In this document: in pieces, positions 1-8,989 of the stretch
How positions within the stretch are numbered: position 1 is the stretch's first letter
Layout: the number at the start of each line of letters is the position of its first letter
Source: Clostridia bacterium
GTDB lineage: Bacteria; Bacillota; Clostridia; Oscillospirales; CAG-272
Direction: 5' to 3'
DNA: 64,000 nt
Assembly (NCBI GenBank): GCA_017942005.1
Contig: JAGAVJ010000003.1
Coordinates: 165,700-229,699, forward strand
Program-made: the position numbers and the translations under genes
The notes under the pieces: model-generated
The model's database searches: none
What the model was told of the DNA's origin: nothing
What the model saw: only the letters and a program-made list of their open reading frames with translations

Positions 1-411
1 GATATTCTTGAGTACACAACCTACAGCAACGAATACTACGGTACACCGAAGACACAGGTGTACGCACATACGGAGATGGGACGCAGCGTCATCCTTGAAA
101 TTGAAGTGGAGGGCGCAATGCACGTCCGAGAGCTGCTGCCCGAAGCTTTTCTGATTTTTGTTCTTCCGCCGAACGCAGAAACGTTGGAAGCCCGTCTGCG
201 CGGCCGCGGTACCAATACCGAAGAAGACATACAAAGACGTCTTGCCCGTGCAAAAGAGGAAATCAAGATGCTGCCCTACTATGATTACGTCATTGTCAAT
301 GAGGATGGAGGCGCTGCTGCTGCTGCCGATGAAATCGCGGAAATCCTTTCGGCAGAACAGAAAAGGGTCTGCCGACAAAAGGAAATTGCTGCGAATTTCT
401 TTTTGGCATAG
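1..411 (+). CDS. gmk: Guanylate kinase, 3' part (5' end outside window)
   Basis: Reading frame 1 is open from the first base to a TAG stop at 409-411, giving 136 residues of a protein that begins upstream of the window. The visible part starts with the guanylate kinase GMP-binding region (EYTTYSNEYYGTPK, matching the family's GNxYGTP loop) and continues through the LID and C-terminal core (LEIEVEGA, IFVLPPNAETLEARL, RGRGTN). The enzyme phosphorylates GMP to GDP with ATP in the cytoplasm. Its position directly before rpoZ and priA is the usual Firmicutes order. The missing part should contain the N-terminal P-loop. Identification is secure; the start is not visible. Confidence 0.93.
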   Translation, partial: DILEYTTYSNEYYGTPKTQVYAHTEMGRSVILEIEVEGAMHVRELLPEAFLIFVLPPNAETLEARLRGRGTNTEEDIQRRLARAKEEIKMLPYYDYVIVNEDGGAAAAADEIAEILSAEQKRVCRQKEIAANFFLA

Positions 412-535
412 GCATAACAGTACCGCTTCCCCAAAAAATGGTATCCGCAATTGAGATATTCACAACCCTGTGTATAAAGGGGTTCTGCTATTTCATTTTA
501 TATAGAAAAAATTGTTAAAGGAGAAAGAATCCATT

Positions 536-973
536 ATGATTTATCCGTCCATTGATGAAATTACCAAAGGTCAGTACAACCGCTATACGCTTTGCATTGC
601 GACTGCGAAATGCGCGCGCATTGTCACAGATGAATATGTGGCGCAGAGAGAAATTGCAGAAAAAATGCTTGCCGCAAAGGAAACCGACAAGAGCTTAGCC
701 TCCATGATCAAGCGCGAAATCCGTGACGACAAAGCGGTCAAAACCGCCATTAAGCGTCTGTATAACGGCGAATATGTGATCAAAGAGGACAAGGGACCGG
801 ACAGAACGGCAAAAATTCCGCATAATGTTTACGATTCTTATTCTATGCGCCTGGCAGATGAAATTTTAACGGACGACGACAATGATCTCGATGAGGACCG
901 TCTTGACGACGACAGAATCGATGACGGTGAAGAGTCCCATTATGAAGGCGACGACACAGAAGAAGATATCTGA
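536..973 (+). CDS. rpoZ: DNA-directed RNA polymerase omega subunit
   Basis: 145 residues. The N-terminal two thirds (PSIDEITKGQYNRYTLCIAT, then AKCARIV and KAVKTAIKRLYNGEYVI) fit the omega subunit, which chaperones and stabilises the beta' subunit of RNA polymerase. The last 35 residues are a very acidic tail rich in Asp and Glu, longer than in most omega proteins. I chose the ATG at 536 because the ribosome binding site GGAG (520-523) lies 12 nt upstream; the alternative TTG at 512 would place that site inside the coding region. The gmk-rpoZ-priA context supports the call, since omega sequences are short and weakly conserved. Confidence 0.78.
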   Translation: MIYPSIDEITKGQYNRYTLCIATAKCARIVTDEYVAQREIAEKMLAAKETDKSLASMIKREIRDDKAVKTAIKRLYNGEYVIKEDKGPDRTAKIPHNVYDSYSMRLADEILTDDDNDLDEDRLDDDRIDDGEESHYEGDDTEEDI

Positions 974-1086
974 TCCGCGTTTTCGGCGTAGATTTTGCTG
1001 AACATATACGGTGAAATTTCGCATAGAAAAGCGAATGGGCGAATTTTATAGGCTGAAGCATGTGACAGCCTGGGAAAAGGAGAACA

Positions 1087-3714
1087 ATGGTGAATGTGGA
1101 AACCGCAGACAGAGAACGCGGAATAACGGATGCACAGTATGCGGCAGTACGCATTTTAGACGTTCCGTACCATGTGGATAAACCCTACTCGTACTATATC
1201 CCCTTTTCCCTTTCCGGATGTGTGCTTTCCGGATGCTTTGTCTTAGTACCGTTTGGCGGCGGCGCGAACCGCCGTGTGATGGGGATTGTCACGGAAACCT
1301 TCCGCGACTTGCCGGAAGGTGTGAAGCGGGAGAAGTGCAAGCCGATAGCAGAAGTGGTTTCGGATGAGTTTGTACTGACAGAGGAGTTATTGCTTCTGTG
1401 CCGCTTTCTCATGGAAAATACGTTTTGTACGTATGGAGACGCTGCGCGGGCAGTGATTCCGACAGGCGCACTGCGCAAGCTGTATCAGAAGTATGAGACG
1501 GCAAAAGATGAGGGCGCCTATGCCTTATATCTGGAGCGTTATGGAAAGGTTGACTGTCCGGAGCGTGAACTTTATGAAGGAATCCGGCGCACAAAGGGTG
1601 TCCGACAGGATATGCTGGAAAAGCGCTTTGGAGAGGGCAGCCGTACTGTTGCCGAGAAGCTGTTGAAAAAAGGGATTCTGGTTCGGAAAACCTACCTGTC
1701 AGGAACCGAAAACAGCGTTGTGCGGGAATATGTCAAAAGCAAGATTCCAGAAGACGCGCTGTATGCGCTGATCATGAATCGGAAACCCGAAAAAACACTT
1801 TATCACTACAATAGAAAAAGTGAAAACTATCGGAATCTGCTCAAAAAAATCTATGAGCTGCACGGCAGTGAAATTTCGCGGGAAGACCTGACCGTCGATG
1901 ACAGCGTCCAGTGGAAAACGGTCACAGACCTGGAAAAGGACGGAATCCTTTCTGTGCGCAGAATCAAGGACTACCGCAATCCCTATGCAGGCGCGGCAAG
2001 TCTTGCACCGCCGGATGACAATATTCTGAGTGAGGAACAGGAGCAGGCGCGGCAAACCCTGTCGCAGCTGTACCAAACGGGAGAAGCAAAGGCTGCGCTT
2101 CTGCATGGGGTAACCGGTTCCGGCAAAACGCGCGTGATCAAGGCGATGATGGATGAGGTCATCCGCGACGGCAGGCAGGTGATCATGCTTGTCCCGGAAA
2201 TCTCCTTAACACCGCAGTCGGTTGCCATTTTCTGTGCTTACTATGGAGAACGCGTGGCGGTCGTGCATTCCGGCTTGTCTGCCGGAGAACGGCTGGACGT
2301 GTGGAGACGCGCAAGGAATGGGGAGGTCGATCTTGTCATCGGCACACGTTCTGCCGTATTTGTACCGTTTAAACGTCTTGGTATGATTGTGATTGACGAG
2401 GAGCAGGAGCATACCTACAAGTCCGATCTCTCCCCGAAATACCATGCGCGGGATGCGGCACGGTTCCGCTGTGCACAGAACAACGCATTGCTTTTGCTTG
2501 CATCTGCAACGCCTTCCCTGGAAAGCTACTACAAGGCGGAGCGCGGTTTTTATACGCTGGTCAAATTAAAGAACCGATACGGGGGCGCATGTCTTCCAGA
2601 AGTGATTATGGCAGACATGCACGATAGCCAAACGCAGGATGGTACACCGCTCAGCGACACACTGGCATGTGCCATCAAAGAAACAATGGAAAAGGGAGAA
2701 CAGGCAATTCTGTTCATCAACCGGCGCGGATATCACAGATACATTGCATGTCTGTCGTGCAGACAGCCGATACTGTGTCCGCACTGCTCTGTTCCAATGA
2801 CACTGCACCAGAGAAAAGGGGTACAGGAGGACGGAGCCGGTGTCCCCTTGAAAACCTATGAGGACGGAACGCTGACAGGCGTTTTGACCTGTCACTACTG
2901 CGGAGAGAAGATGGTACCTCCAAAGGTTTGTCCGGGATGCAAAAGTGAACACCTGCATGCGTTCGGTTACGGTACAGAGCGCGCAGAAGAAGATGTTGCA
3001 GCGCGGTTTCCCCAGATACGCACCGTCCGAATGGACTTTGATACGACGCAGAGCAAATTTGCGCATGAGGAGATTCTGAATACCTTCCGGGAACACAAAG
3101 CGGATATTCTGCTTGGAACGCAGATGGTAGCAAAGGGACATGATTTCCCCAATGTGACGCTGGTCGGTGTGCTGTCGGCAGACGCGCTGCTGTTCGGAGA
3201 AGATTACCGCGCAACGGAAAAAGCGTTTTCGCTGATTACGCAGGTCATCGGCCGGGCAGGACGCGGCGCATTGGCGGGACGTGCGATTATTCAGACCTAT
3301 GATCCCGATCATGAGGTACTCCGTCTGGCGGCGGCACAGGATTATGAATCCTTTTACCGCGGCGCAATCCGGATGCGCGAGGCGATGACATTTCCGCCGT
3401 TCTGCGAAATGGTGCTGTTCACGTTTTCCTCTCCGGAGGAACAGGAAACCATACAGGCGGCACAGCGTTTTTTTAGCACACTGACAGAATTGACTGCCCC
3501 GACGGGAGAATATTACAATGTTCCCATCATCCTTTTCGGTCCGTTCGAGGCGCAGATTTATAAGCTCAATGAGCGGTACCGCATGCGCATTATTGCAAAG
3601 TGCCGATTAAACAAACGCACCCGTGCGCTGATACAAAAGGTCATGGCAGAATCGTCCGCACGGAACCAGAAGCGCGTTGTACTGAGCGTGGATGTCAACC
3701 CGAACAATTTATAG
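1087..3714 (+). CDS. priA: Primosomal replication restart helicase PriA
   Basis: 875 residues, slightly longer than usual. PriA recognises stalled forks and reloads the replicative helicase. Visible parts in order: the N-terminal 3' DNA-binding domain (ILDVPYHVDKPYSYYIP), Walker A (GVTGSGKT, about residue 341), the DEEx box (DEEQEH, about 437), two pairs of zinc cysteines (CLSC...CPHC near 554-571 and CHYC...CPGC near 602-620), and helicase motifs V and VI (GTQMVAKGHDFPNV, QVIGRAGRG). The ATG at 1087 follows AAAGGAG closely. It is co-oriented with rpoZ and def and probably transcribed with them. Confidence is high. Confidence 0.96.
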   Translation: MVNVETADRERGITDAQYAAVRILDVPYHVDKPYSYYIPFSLSGCVLSGCFVLVPFGGGANRRVMGIVTETFRDLPEGVKREKCKPIAEVVSDEFVLTEELLLLCRFLMENTFCTYGDAARAVIPTGALRKLYQKYETAKDEGAYALYLERYGKVDCPERELYEGIRRTKGVRQDMLEKRFGEGSRTVAEKLLKKGILVRKTYLSGTENSVVREYVKSKIPEDALYALIMNRKPEKTLYHYNRKSENYRNLLKKIYELHGSEISREDLTVDDSVQWKTVTDLEKDGILSVRRIKDYRNPYAGAASLAPPDDNILSEEQEQARQTLSQLYQTGEAKAALLHGVTGSGKTRVIKAMMDEVIRDGRQVIMLVPEISLTPQSVAIFCAYYGERVAVVHSGLSAGERLDVWRRARNGEVDLVIGTRSAVFVPFKRLGMIVIDEEQEHTYKSDLSPKYHARDAARFRCAQNNALLLLASATPSLESYYKAERGFYTLVKLKNRYGGACLPEVIMADMHDSQTQDGTPLSDTLACAIKETMEKGEQAILFINRRGYHRYIACLSCRQPILCPHCSVPMTLHQRKGVQEDGAGVPLKTYEDGTLTGVLTCHYCGEKMVPPKVCPGCKSEHLHAFGYGTERAEEDVAARFPQIRTVRMDFDTTQSKFAHEEILNTFREHKADILLGTQMVAKGHDFPNVTLVGVLSADALLFGEDYRATEKAFSLITQVIGRAGRGALAGRAIIQTYDPDHEVLRLAAAQDYESFYRGAIRMREAMTFPPFCEMVLFTFSSPEEQETIQAAQRFFSTLTELTAPTGEYYNVPIILFGPFEAQIYKLNERYRMRIIAKCRLNKRTRALIQKVMAESSARNQKRVVLSVDVNPNNL

Positions 3715-3758
3715 CACAATCCTTGACAATACAAGGGCATTTGAATGAATATCGGAAG

Positions 3759-3801
3759 AAAGGAATTTCCGTATATTCAGCGTAACTGAATATACGGAGT
3801 T
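3759..3801 (+). promoter_or_regulatory. Split ribosome binding site: SD, 13-bp hairpin, start of def
   Basis: The Shine-Dalgarno AAAGGA (3759-3764) lies 37 nt from the ATG at 3802, too far for normal initiation. The gap contains a perfect hairpin: TCCGTATATTCAG (3768-3780), loop CGTAA, CTGAATATACGGA (3786-3798). With the helix folded, only 3 nt on each side separate the SD from ATG 3802. Similar arrangements recur in this window before asnA, the Dabb gene, two methyltransferase-family genes and an ABC permease gene. Folding is inferred from complementarity only. Confidence 0.7.
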
Positions 3802-4266
3802 ATGGGCATAATCATGGCAAAACTGCATATAGTAACGGAAGGCGATCGGGTACTGCGGCTGAAGAGCCGTCCGGTCACAGAGGTCAATGACCGAATCAAA
3901 ACGCTTTTGGACGATATGACCGAAACCATGCGTGAGGCGGACGGCTGCGGACTGGCAGCGCCGCAGGTCGGTGTTCTGCGCCGGGTTGTCGTTGTAGAAA
4001 CAGAACCGGGTGTGGTATACGAGCTGATCAACCCCGTCATTGTCGAAAAAAGCGGAGATCAGCATGAGGTAGAGGGCTGTCTTTCCGTTCCGAACAAGAG
4101 CGGATATACCCACCGCCCGGCCTATGTCAAGGTAGAAGCGCTCGACAGAAACGGCAATCCCGTGACCTATGAAGGCAGAGACCTGCTTGCGCGCGCGTTC
4201 TGCCATGAAATTGATCATCTGGACGGAATTCTGTATATCGATCACGCGGAAATGATTGATAATTAA
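3802..4266 (+). CDS. def: Peptide deformylase
   Basis: 154 residues. Removes the N-terminal formyl group from new proteins; a metal-dependent hydrolase acting at the ribosome. All three family motifs are present: GCGLAAPQVG (motif 1), EGCLSVP with the metal-binding Cys (motif 2) and HEIDHLDG with the HExxH-type metal ligands and catalytic Glu (motif 3). Two in-frame ATGs exist at 3802 (MGIIMAKL) and 3814 (MAKL). The family normally begins near the second, but the hairpin-collapsed ribosome binding site fits the first, so the protein may carry four extra residues. It is followed by fmt, which adds the formyl group. Confidence 0.95.
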   Translation: MGIIMAKLHIVTEGDRVLRLKSRPVTEVNDRIKTLLDDMTETMREADGCGLAAPQVGVLRRVVVVETEPGVVYELINPVIVEKSGDQHEVEGCLSVPNKSGYTHRPAYVKVEALDRNGNPVTYEGRDLLARAFCHEIDHLDGILYIDHAEMIDN

Positions 4267-4312
4267 AAGAAAATGAAAGAAACGTCAAACGTCGAATGAA
4301 AGAAGGGGTCGG

Positions 4313-5287
4313 ATGAAAATACTGTTTATGGGAACGCCGGAATTTGCCAGAGAGCAGCTCTCGGCGCTCTGGGAGAACCGGGAAACCTACGGCTGGGAGA
4401 TCGTCGGCGCCGTATCACAGCCGGACAAACCCAAGGGACGCGGCTACAAGATGATTCCAACACCCGTCAAGACCTATGCCCAAAGCGTCGGCATTGCGGT
4501 CTATCAGCCGGAACGTGTGAAGGACGAGGCATTTTTGGCATTGCTCGCCGAACTTGACCCCGCACTGATTGTGGTCGCTGCATACGGAAAAATGCTCCCG
4601 GAAGCGGTACTTGCTTATCCAAAGTACGGATGCATCAATGTGCATGGCTCGCTTCTGCCCGCATATCGCGGCGCAGCGCCGATTCAAAGAGCGATGATGG
4701 ACGGCATGCGTGTGACGGGAAATACCATCCAATATATGGCAAAAGGAATGGACACCGGCGACATTATCAGTTGTGATCGCGTGGAAATCGGGGAGAACGA
4801 GGACTTTGGTTCGCTTTATGACCGTATGGGAAAATCCGGCGCCAAACTTCTTCTGAAAACCATTCCTGCCATCGAAAATGGTACGGCATGCCGTACCGCA
4901 CAGGACGATGCGTGTGCGACCATCGCGCCGAAAATTGAGAAAGCGGAATGTGCGCTTGATTTCTCCCTTCCGGCAGAAGCACTGCACAACCGTATCCGTG
5001 CGCTTTCCCCTGCCCCGCTTGCCTATACGACCCTGTACCATCAAGGGACACCGATGCGCATCAAGATTGCAGCCTCTGTCATGGGGGACACCGCAGACAC
5101 GGATGCGAGTGCCGTATGCGGAACGGTGCTTTCTCTGGACGCAAAAAAGAACGAAATCCGTGTGCAGTGCGGAAATGGAAGCACACTGTGTATGACCGCC
5201 GTTGTTCCGGAAGGTAAGGGCAGAATGCATGCCGGTGACTTTATCCGCGGCAGAAAAATTGCTCCGGGAGATTGGTTCGGCGATTGA
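4313..5287 (+). CDS. fmt: Methionyl-tRNA formyltransferase
   Basis: 324 residues. Transfers a formyl group from 10-formyl-tetrahydrofolate to Met-tRNAfMet. The N-terminal Rossmann formyltransferase domain shows MKILFMGTPEFA, the catalytic-site segment INVHGSLLPAYRGAAPIQRA and the MDTGDI motif; the C-terminal domain (about residues 210-320) binds the tRNA. An AAGGGG site lies just before the ATG at 4313. It is 46 bp downstream of def, the common def-fmt pairing. Nothing unusual is seen. Confidence 0.96.
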   Translation: MKILFMGTPEFAREQLSALWENRETYGWEIVGAVSQPDKPKGRGYKMIPTPVKTYAQSVGIAVYQPERVKDEAFLALLAELDPALIVVAAYGKMLPEAVLAYPKYGCINVHGSLLPAYRGAAPIQRAMMDGMRVTGNTIQYMAKGMDTGDIISCDRVEIGENEDFGSLYDRMGKSGAKLLLKTIPAIENGTACRTAQDDACATIAPKIEKAECALDFSLPAEALHNRIRALSPAPLAYTTLYHQGTPMRIKIAASVMGDTADTDASAVCGTVLSLDAKKNEIRVQCGNGSTLCMTAVVPEGKGRMHAGDFIRGRKIAPGDWFGD

Positions 5288-5319
5288 AAACGATAGTAGG
5301 ATAAAAGGAGGTATATCTT

Positions 5320-6015
5320 TTGGATTATAGCTTTTATCTGGTGATTTTTCTCCCTGTTCTGGTATTTTCCATCTGGGCGCAGTTCCGGGTGCAAAGTACC
5401 TTTCAGAAATATAATAAGATTACAAATACAAGAGGACTCACGGGCTATGATGCGGCGCGTCTGATTCTCGACCGCAACGGACTGTATGGGGTACAGATAG
5501 AACACATTTCCGGCAGTTTGACCGACCACTATGACCCGAAAACCAATGTCATCCGTCTCTCGGACAGTGTATATAGTACAAACAGCATTGCGTCAGTCGG
5601 AGTTGCGGCGCATGAAGCGGGTCACGCGGTGCAGTATGCGGAAGGATATGGTCCGATTAAGCTGCGCGCTTCCATTGTCGGCGTGACACAGTTTGCATCG
5701 CAGTGGTCTATTTATATTCTGCTGCTCGGACTTTTGATTTCAAACGGTCTTGTTGCCAGTATCGGCTTCTGGCTGTATGCTGTAATTGCATTTTTTCAGC
5801 TTGTGACGCTGCCGGTGGAGTTCAATGCGTCAAACCGTGCGATGCATGCGCTGGAGGAAAGCGGTTCCCTTGCAGGCAATGAGATTTCCGGCGCAAGAAG
5901 CGTCCTTTCCGCAGCAGCCATGACGTATGTTGCAGCGCTGCTTTCCGCACTGGTGCAGCTGTTGCGTCTGTGGATCATTATTTCCGGAAATAACAGCCGC
6001 AGAAGACGAAATTGA
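5320..6015 (+). CDS. YugP-type zinc metallopeptidase, membrane-bound
   Basis: 231 residues beginning at a TTG codon (5320) that sits behind a near-perfect AAAGGAGGT site. The protein has an N-terminal membrane segment (residues 4-20), a zinc protease motif HEAGH at about residues 97-101, two central hydrophobic segments (about 124-160) and another near the C-terminus, ending in an Arg-rich tail (SRRRRN). This matches the DUF/YugP family of predicted membrane zinc peptidases, which is commonly linked to the fmt-rsmB gene block in Firmicutes. Its substrate is unknown. Identification of the family is firm; the activity is inferred from the HExxH motif. Confidence 0.9.
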   Translation: MDYSFYLVIFLPVLVFSIWAQFRVQSTFQKYNKITNTRGLTGYDAARLILDRNGLYGVQIEHISGSLTDHYDPKTNVIRLSDSVYSTNSIASVGVAAHEAGHAVQYAEGYGPIKLRASIVGVTQFASQWSIYILLLGLLISNGLVASIGFWLYAVIAFFQLVTLPVEFNASNRAMHALEESGSLAGNEISGARSVLSAAAMTYVAALLSALVQLLRLWIIISGNNSRRRRN

Positions 6016-6042
6016 ACGTGGGGCGCTGCCCCATACCCCGTT

Positions 6043-6070
6043 TAGGGGACTTTTCGAGAAAAGTCCCCTA
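6043..6070 (+). terminator. Strong hairpin after yugP-like gene
   Basis: A perfect 12-bp stem, TAGGGGACTTTT (6043-6054) with AAAAGTCCCCTA (6059-6070) and a CGAG tetraloop, lies 28 bp after the peptidase stop. There is no clean T-run on the plus strand (AAAACCC follows), so it is a weak intrinsic terminator or a processing stem. It belongs to the same broad hairpin family that fills other intergenic gaps here. Confidence 0.45.
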
Positions 6071-6154
6071 AAAACCCGCAAAAGCTTTTTTCTGTGTGTT
6101 CCTTTTTTGCTTTTTTTCATCATTCAACACAAAGCAAAAGAAGAATTTCCTCTC

Positions 6155-6490
6155 AAAAAAGTTTTTTGAAAGGGGTGCGGGGAAAAGCTTTTTTTCAAAA
6201 AAAGTTTTCCCTGTGTGTCTCTCCATCAAGCTTTCTATCACAAAACAAAAGAAGTACCGCTGAAATATAACAAAGAAAAAAATCCCCCCACCAAAAAGTT
6301 TTTTGAAAGGGGCGCGGGGAAAAGCTTTTTTTCAAAAAAGTTTTCCCTGTGCGTCTTTCCATCAAGCTTCCTATCACAAAACAAAAGAAGTACCGCTGAA
6401 ATATAACAAAGAAAAAAATTCCCCCCACCAAAAAGTTTTTTGAAAGGGGTACGGGGAAAAGCTTTTTTTCCAAAAAAGTTTTCCCCGATA
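6155..6490. repeat. 137-bp tandem repeat, about 2.5 copies
   Basis: The core GAAAGGGG starts at 6168, 6305 and 6442, so the period is exactly 137 bp. Copies one and two are nearly identical over the full unit; the third stops after the hairpin. Each unit contains the hairpin GGGGAAAA...TTTTCCC with a CTTTTTTTCAAAAAAG centre, followed by a constant spacer that includes CAAAACAAAAGAAGTACCGC. A fourth, more diverged copy seems to precede the array (6070-6150). The array fills most of the 497-bp gap between the peptidase gene and rsmB; no gene is seen in it, although a long minus-strand reading frame runs through it by chance. Confidence 0.9.
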
Positions 6491-6512
6491 ACCTTCCCCG
6501 GAAAGAAATTAC

Positions 6513-7838
6513 ATGACAGTAAGAGAAGCGGCGTTTGTATCGCTGCAAAAATACGAAAACAATAAAAAGTTTGCCAATATAGAGGCAGATACCGCCATTC
6601 GCCGCAACGGACTGGAGGGCGCGGACCGCGCCTTGTATACCGCGATTTTCTACGGTACGGTAGAGCGGAAAATCACGCTGGATTATCTGATTGACCGCCT
6701 GTCCGACCGACGCGGAGAAATCGACGCAAATGTCCGTATCATTCTGCGGATGTCGCTGTATCAGATGAAATACCTTGACCGCGTTCCCGATTATGCGGTG
6801 ATTGACGAAGCCTGTGAGCTTTGCCGCCGTTTTGCTGCCAAAAACGCTGTTGCTTTTGTCAATGCGGTGCTGCGTGCATATCGCCGCGAGGAGGGGACGA
6901 TCCACTTCCCAGATGGGAAGCGTGACCCCGTCGGATATCTCTCCGTCACCTATTCTTATCCTGCGTGGCTGTGCAGAAAGTGGCTTGAATGCTTTGGAAT
7001 GTCGAAAACAGAGCGCATTTTCCGTGCGTTTGAAGAGAATCCGCCCATCACACTGCGCGTCAATACGCTGAAAACAACGCAGGAGAAGCTGTTGGAGGCA
7101 CTTCACGCACAGACGATAGGAAGTGCAGAAACCGCATATGTAAAAAACGGCGTCCGCCTTTCCTGCCATTGCCCGCTTGAAAAAATTCCGGGATTTGCAG
7201 AGGGGGAGTGGTTTGTGCAGGATGAAGCGTCGCAGATTGCGGTGTCCGTCCTTGACCCGCACCCCGGCGAAACCGTGATAGACGCCTGCGCATGCCCCGG
7301 CGGAAAAAGTTTTTCCACAGCCATGTGGATGCAGAATCAGGGACACATTCTTGCCTTTGACCTGCATAGAAACAAATTGAAATTGGTGACAGAGGGAGCA
7401 GAGCGGCTCGGCATCTCCATTTTGAGCGCGGAGGAGCAGAACAGCGCTTCTCCCCGTGCGGAGCTTGCAGCTTCTGCGGACCGTGTGCTGTGCGATGTTC
7501 CGTGTTCCGGGCTGGGCGTGCTTTCCAAAAAACCGGATATCCGTCATAAGCAGGAGGAAGAATTGGAGCGGCTTCCTGATATCCAGTATGCAATTCTTGA
7601 AAATTGTGCAGACTATGTACGCCCGGGCGGTGTGCTGGTCTATTCCACCTGTACCCTGAATCCCGCAGAAAATGAAGACAACATCAGACGTTTCCTTGCA
7701 TCTCACAGGGAATTTCGCCCTTTTCCCTTCACCGTTGGCACAAGAGCGGTTTCAGATGGAATGCTGACCATCTTCCCGGATGAATTTCCCGGATGCGACG
7801 GATTTTTTGTATCGAAGCTGATACGCACAGAAACTTAA
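6513..7838 (+). CDS. rsmB: 16S rRNA (cytosine-967) C5-methyltransferase
   Basis: 441 residues. Methylates C967 of 16S rRNA with S-adenosylmethionine. The N-terminal NusB-like RNA-binding domain spans about residues 1-130, and the Rossmann methyltransferase domain begins near 240: SAM-binding DACACPGGKS (about 256), the proline-cysteine motif DVPCSGLG (about 329) and the catalytic-cysteine motif STCTLNPAEN (about 378). Both cysteines of the RsmB mechanism are present. The ATG at 6513 follows GGAAAG. It lies downstream of the 137-bp repeat array and upstream of rlmN. Confidence 0.95.
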   Translation: MTVREAAFVSLQKYENNKKFANIEADTAIRRNGLEGADRALYTAIFYGTVERKITLDYLIDRLSDRRGEIDANVRIILRMSLYQMKYLDRVPDYAVIDEACELCRRFAAKNAVAFVNAVLRAYRREEGTIHFPDGKRDPVGYLSVTYSYPAWLCRKWLECFGMSKTERIFRAFEENPPITLRVNTLKTTQEKLLEALHAQTIGSAETAYVKNGVRLSCHCPLEKIPGFAEGEWFVQDEASQIAVSVLDPHPGETVIDACACPGGKSFSTAMWMQNQGHILAFDLHRNKLKLVTEGAERLGISILSAEEQNSASPRAELAASADRVLCDVPCSGLGVLSKKPDIRHKQEEELERLPDIQYAILENCADYVRPGGVLVYSTCTLNPAENEDNIRRFLASHREFRPFPFTVGTRAVSDGMLTIFPDEFPGCDGFFVSKLIRTET

Positions 7839-7922
7839 ATTATCCTCAAATACATTTCATGTTGCGTGTTTTTCCTATAAAAAACGAAATTCAAATAACA
7901 GCCGAAAGGATATCATGATGCG

Positions 7923-8981
7923 ATGAAAACAGACCTCTTGTCGATGGAAATGGGGGAACTGGAAGACTTTTGCAGGGGACTTGGAGAGCCGAAGTTCCGC
8001 GCGGGACAGATTTTCCGCTGGATGCATTTGGGGACAGCTTTTGCAGAGATGTCCGATTTATCCCGTCCTTTGCGTGAAACACTTTCGGAAAAAGCCGTTC
8101 TTCTTTATCCGGAGATTGCGGAAAAATATGTGTCCCAAAAGGACGGTACCGTAAAATATTTATGGCGGCTGCATGACGGGCAGAATGTGGAGAGTGTGTT
8201 TATGCGCTATCACCACGGCAATACCATTTGTATTTCCACACAGGCAGGGTGCAGAATGGGATGTGCGTTTTGCGCTTCCACACTGGGCGGCAAGGTGCGC
8301 GATCTTCTGCCTGCCGAAATGCTTGGACAGGTCATTATGGCACAGCGCGATATGGGAGAGCGCATTTCAGGCGTCGTTTTGATGGGAATTGGAGAACCGC
8401 TTGACAACTATGACAATGTCATCCGGTTTCTGCATCTGGTCAATCATCCGAAGGGCTTGAATATCGGCTATCGCCACATTTCCCTCTCCACATGCGGTCT
8501 TGTAGACGGCATTGACCGTCTGGCAGAGGAGAATCTGCCAATTACGCTTTCCATCTCGCTTCACGCACCTACCGATGCGCTGCGGTCACAGATTATGCCC
8601 ATCAATCAAAAATGGAACATCGCGCAGCTGCTCGGCGCTGCGGTGCGGTATTTTGAGAAGACTGGACGCCGCATTTCCTTTGAATATACACTGATTGCAG
8701 GCAAAAACGATACAAAAGAAGGTGCAGCTGCACTTGTATCTGCCATGAAAACGTACGTAGGGCGAAAAATGCCCATTCATATCAATTTAATTCCTGTCAA
8801 TCCGATCGCAGAACGTGACTTTCATTCCTCGAATACGGAAAATATCCGCAGATTTGCGGAGTATCTGGAAAAGAACGGCATGACAGCTACCACGCGCCGT
8901 ACCCTCGGTCCGGATATCAACGCGTCCTGCGGACAGCTGCGGAATCGGGAAAACCAGAAATCGATCAATCAAGGAGCGTGA
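7923..8981 (+). CDS. rlmN: 23S rRNA (A2503)/tRNA (A37) C2-methyltransferase, radical SAM
   Basis: 352 residues. A radical SAM enzyme that methylates C2 of A2503 in 23S rRNA. The cluster-binding motif CRMGCAFC has Cys110, 114 and 117; the SAM-binding segment VLMGIGEPLDNY and the C-terminal mechanistic cysteine (DINASCGQ, about residue 336) are also present. AAAGGA lies 12 nt before the ATG at 7923, a long but tolerable spacing that is common in this genome. The stop at 8979-8981 falls inside the ribosome binding region of the next gene, so the two are probably coupled. Confidence 0.96.
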   Translation: MKTDLLSMEMGELEDFCRGLGEPKFRAGQIFRWMHLGTAFAEMSDLSRPLRETLSEKAVLLYPEIAEKYVSQKDGTVKYLWRLHDGQNVESVFMRYHHGNTICISTQAGCRMGCAFCASTLGGKVRDLLPAEMLGQVIMAQRDMGERISGVVLMGIGEPLDNYDNVIRFLHLVNHPKGLNIGYRHISLSTCGLVDGIDRLAEENLPITLSISLHAPTDALRSQIMPINQKWNIAQLLGAAVRYFEKTGRRISFEYTLIAGKNDTKEGAAALVSAMKTYVGRKMPIHINLIPVNPIAERDFHSSNTENIRRFAEYLEKNGMTATTRRTLGPDINASCGQLRNRENQKSINQGA

Positions 8982-8989
8982 ATTCAGCT

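Noticed and set aside
2566..3312. 248-codon minus-strand open frame
   Set aside because: Antisense to conserved zinc-binding and helicase motifs of priA.
4415..5230. 271-codon minus-strand open frame
   Set aside because: Antisense to fmt, whose catalytic motifs are intact.
6195..7706. 503-codon minus-strand open frame across the 137-bp repeats and rsmB
   Set aside because: It is antisense to rsmB, whose motifs are clear, and its repetitive end just translates the tandem repeat.
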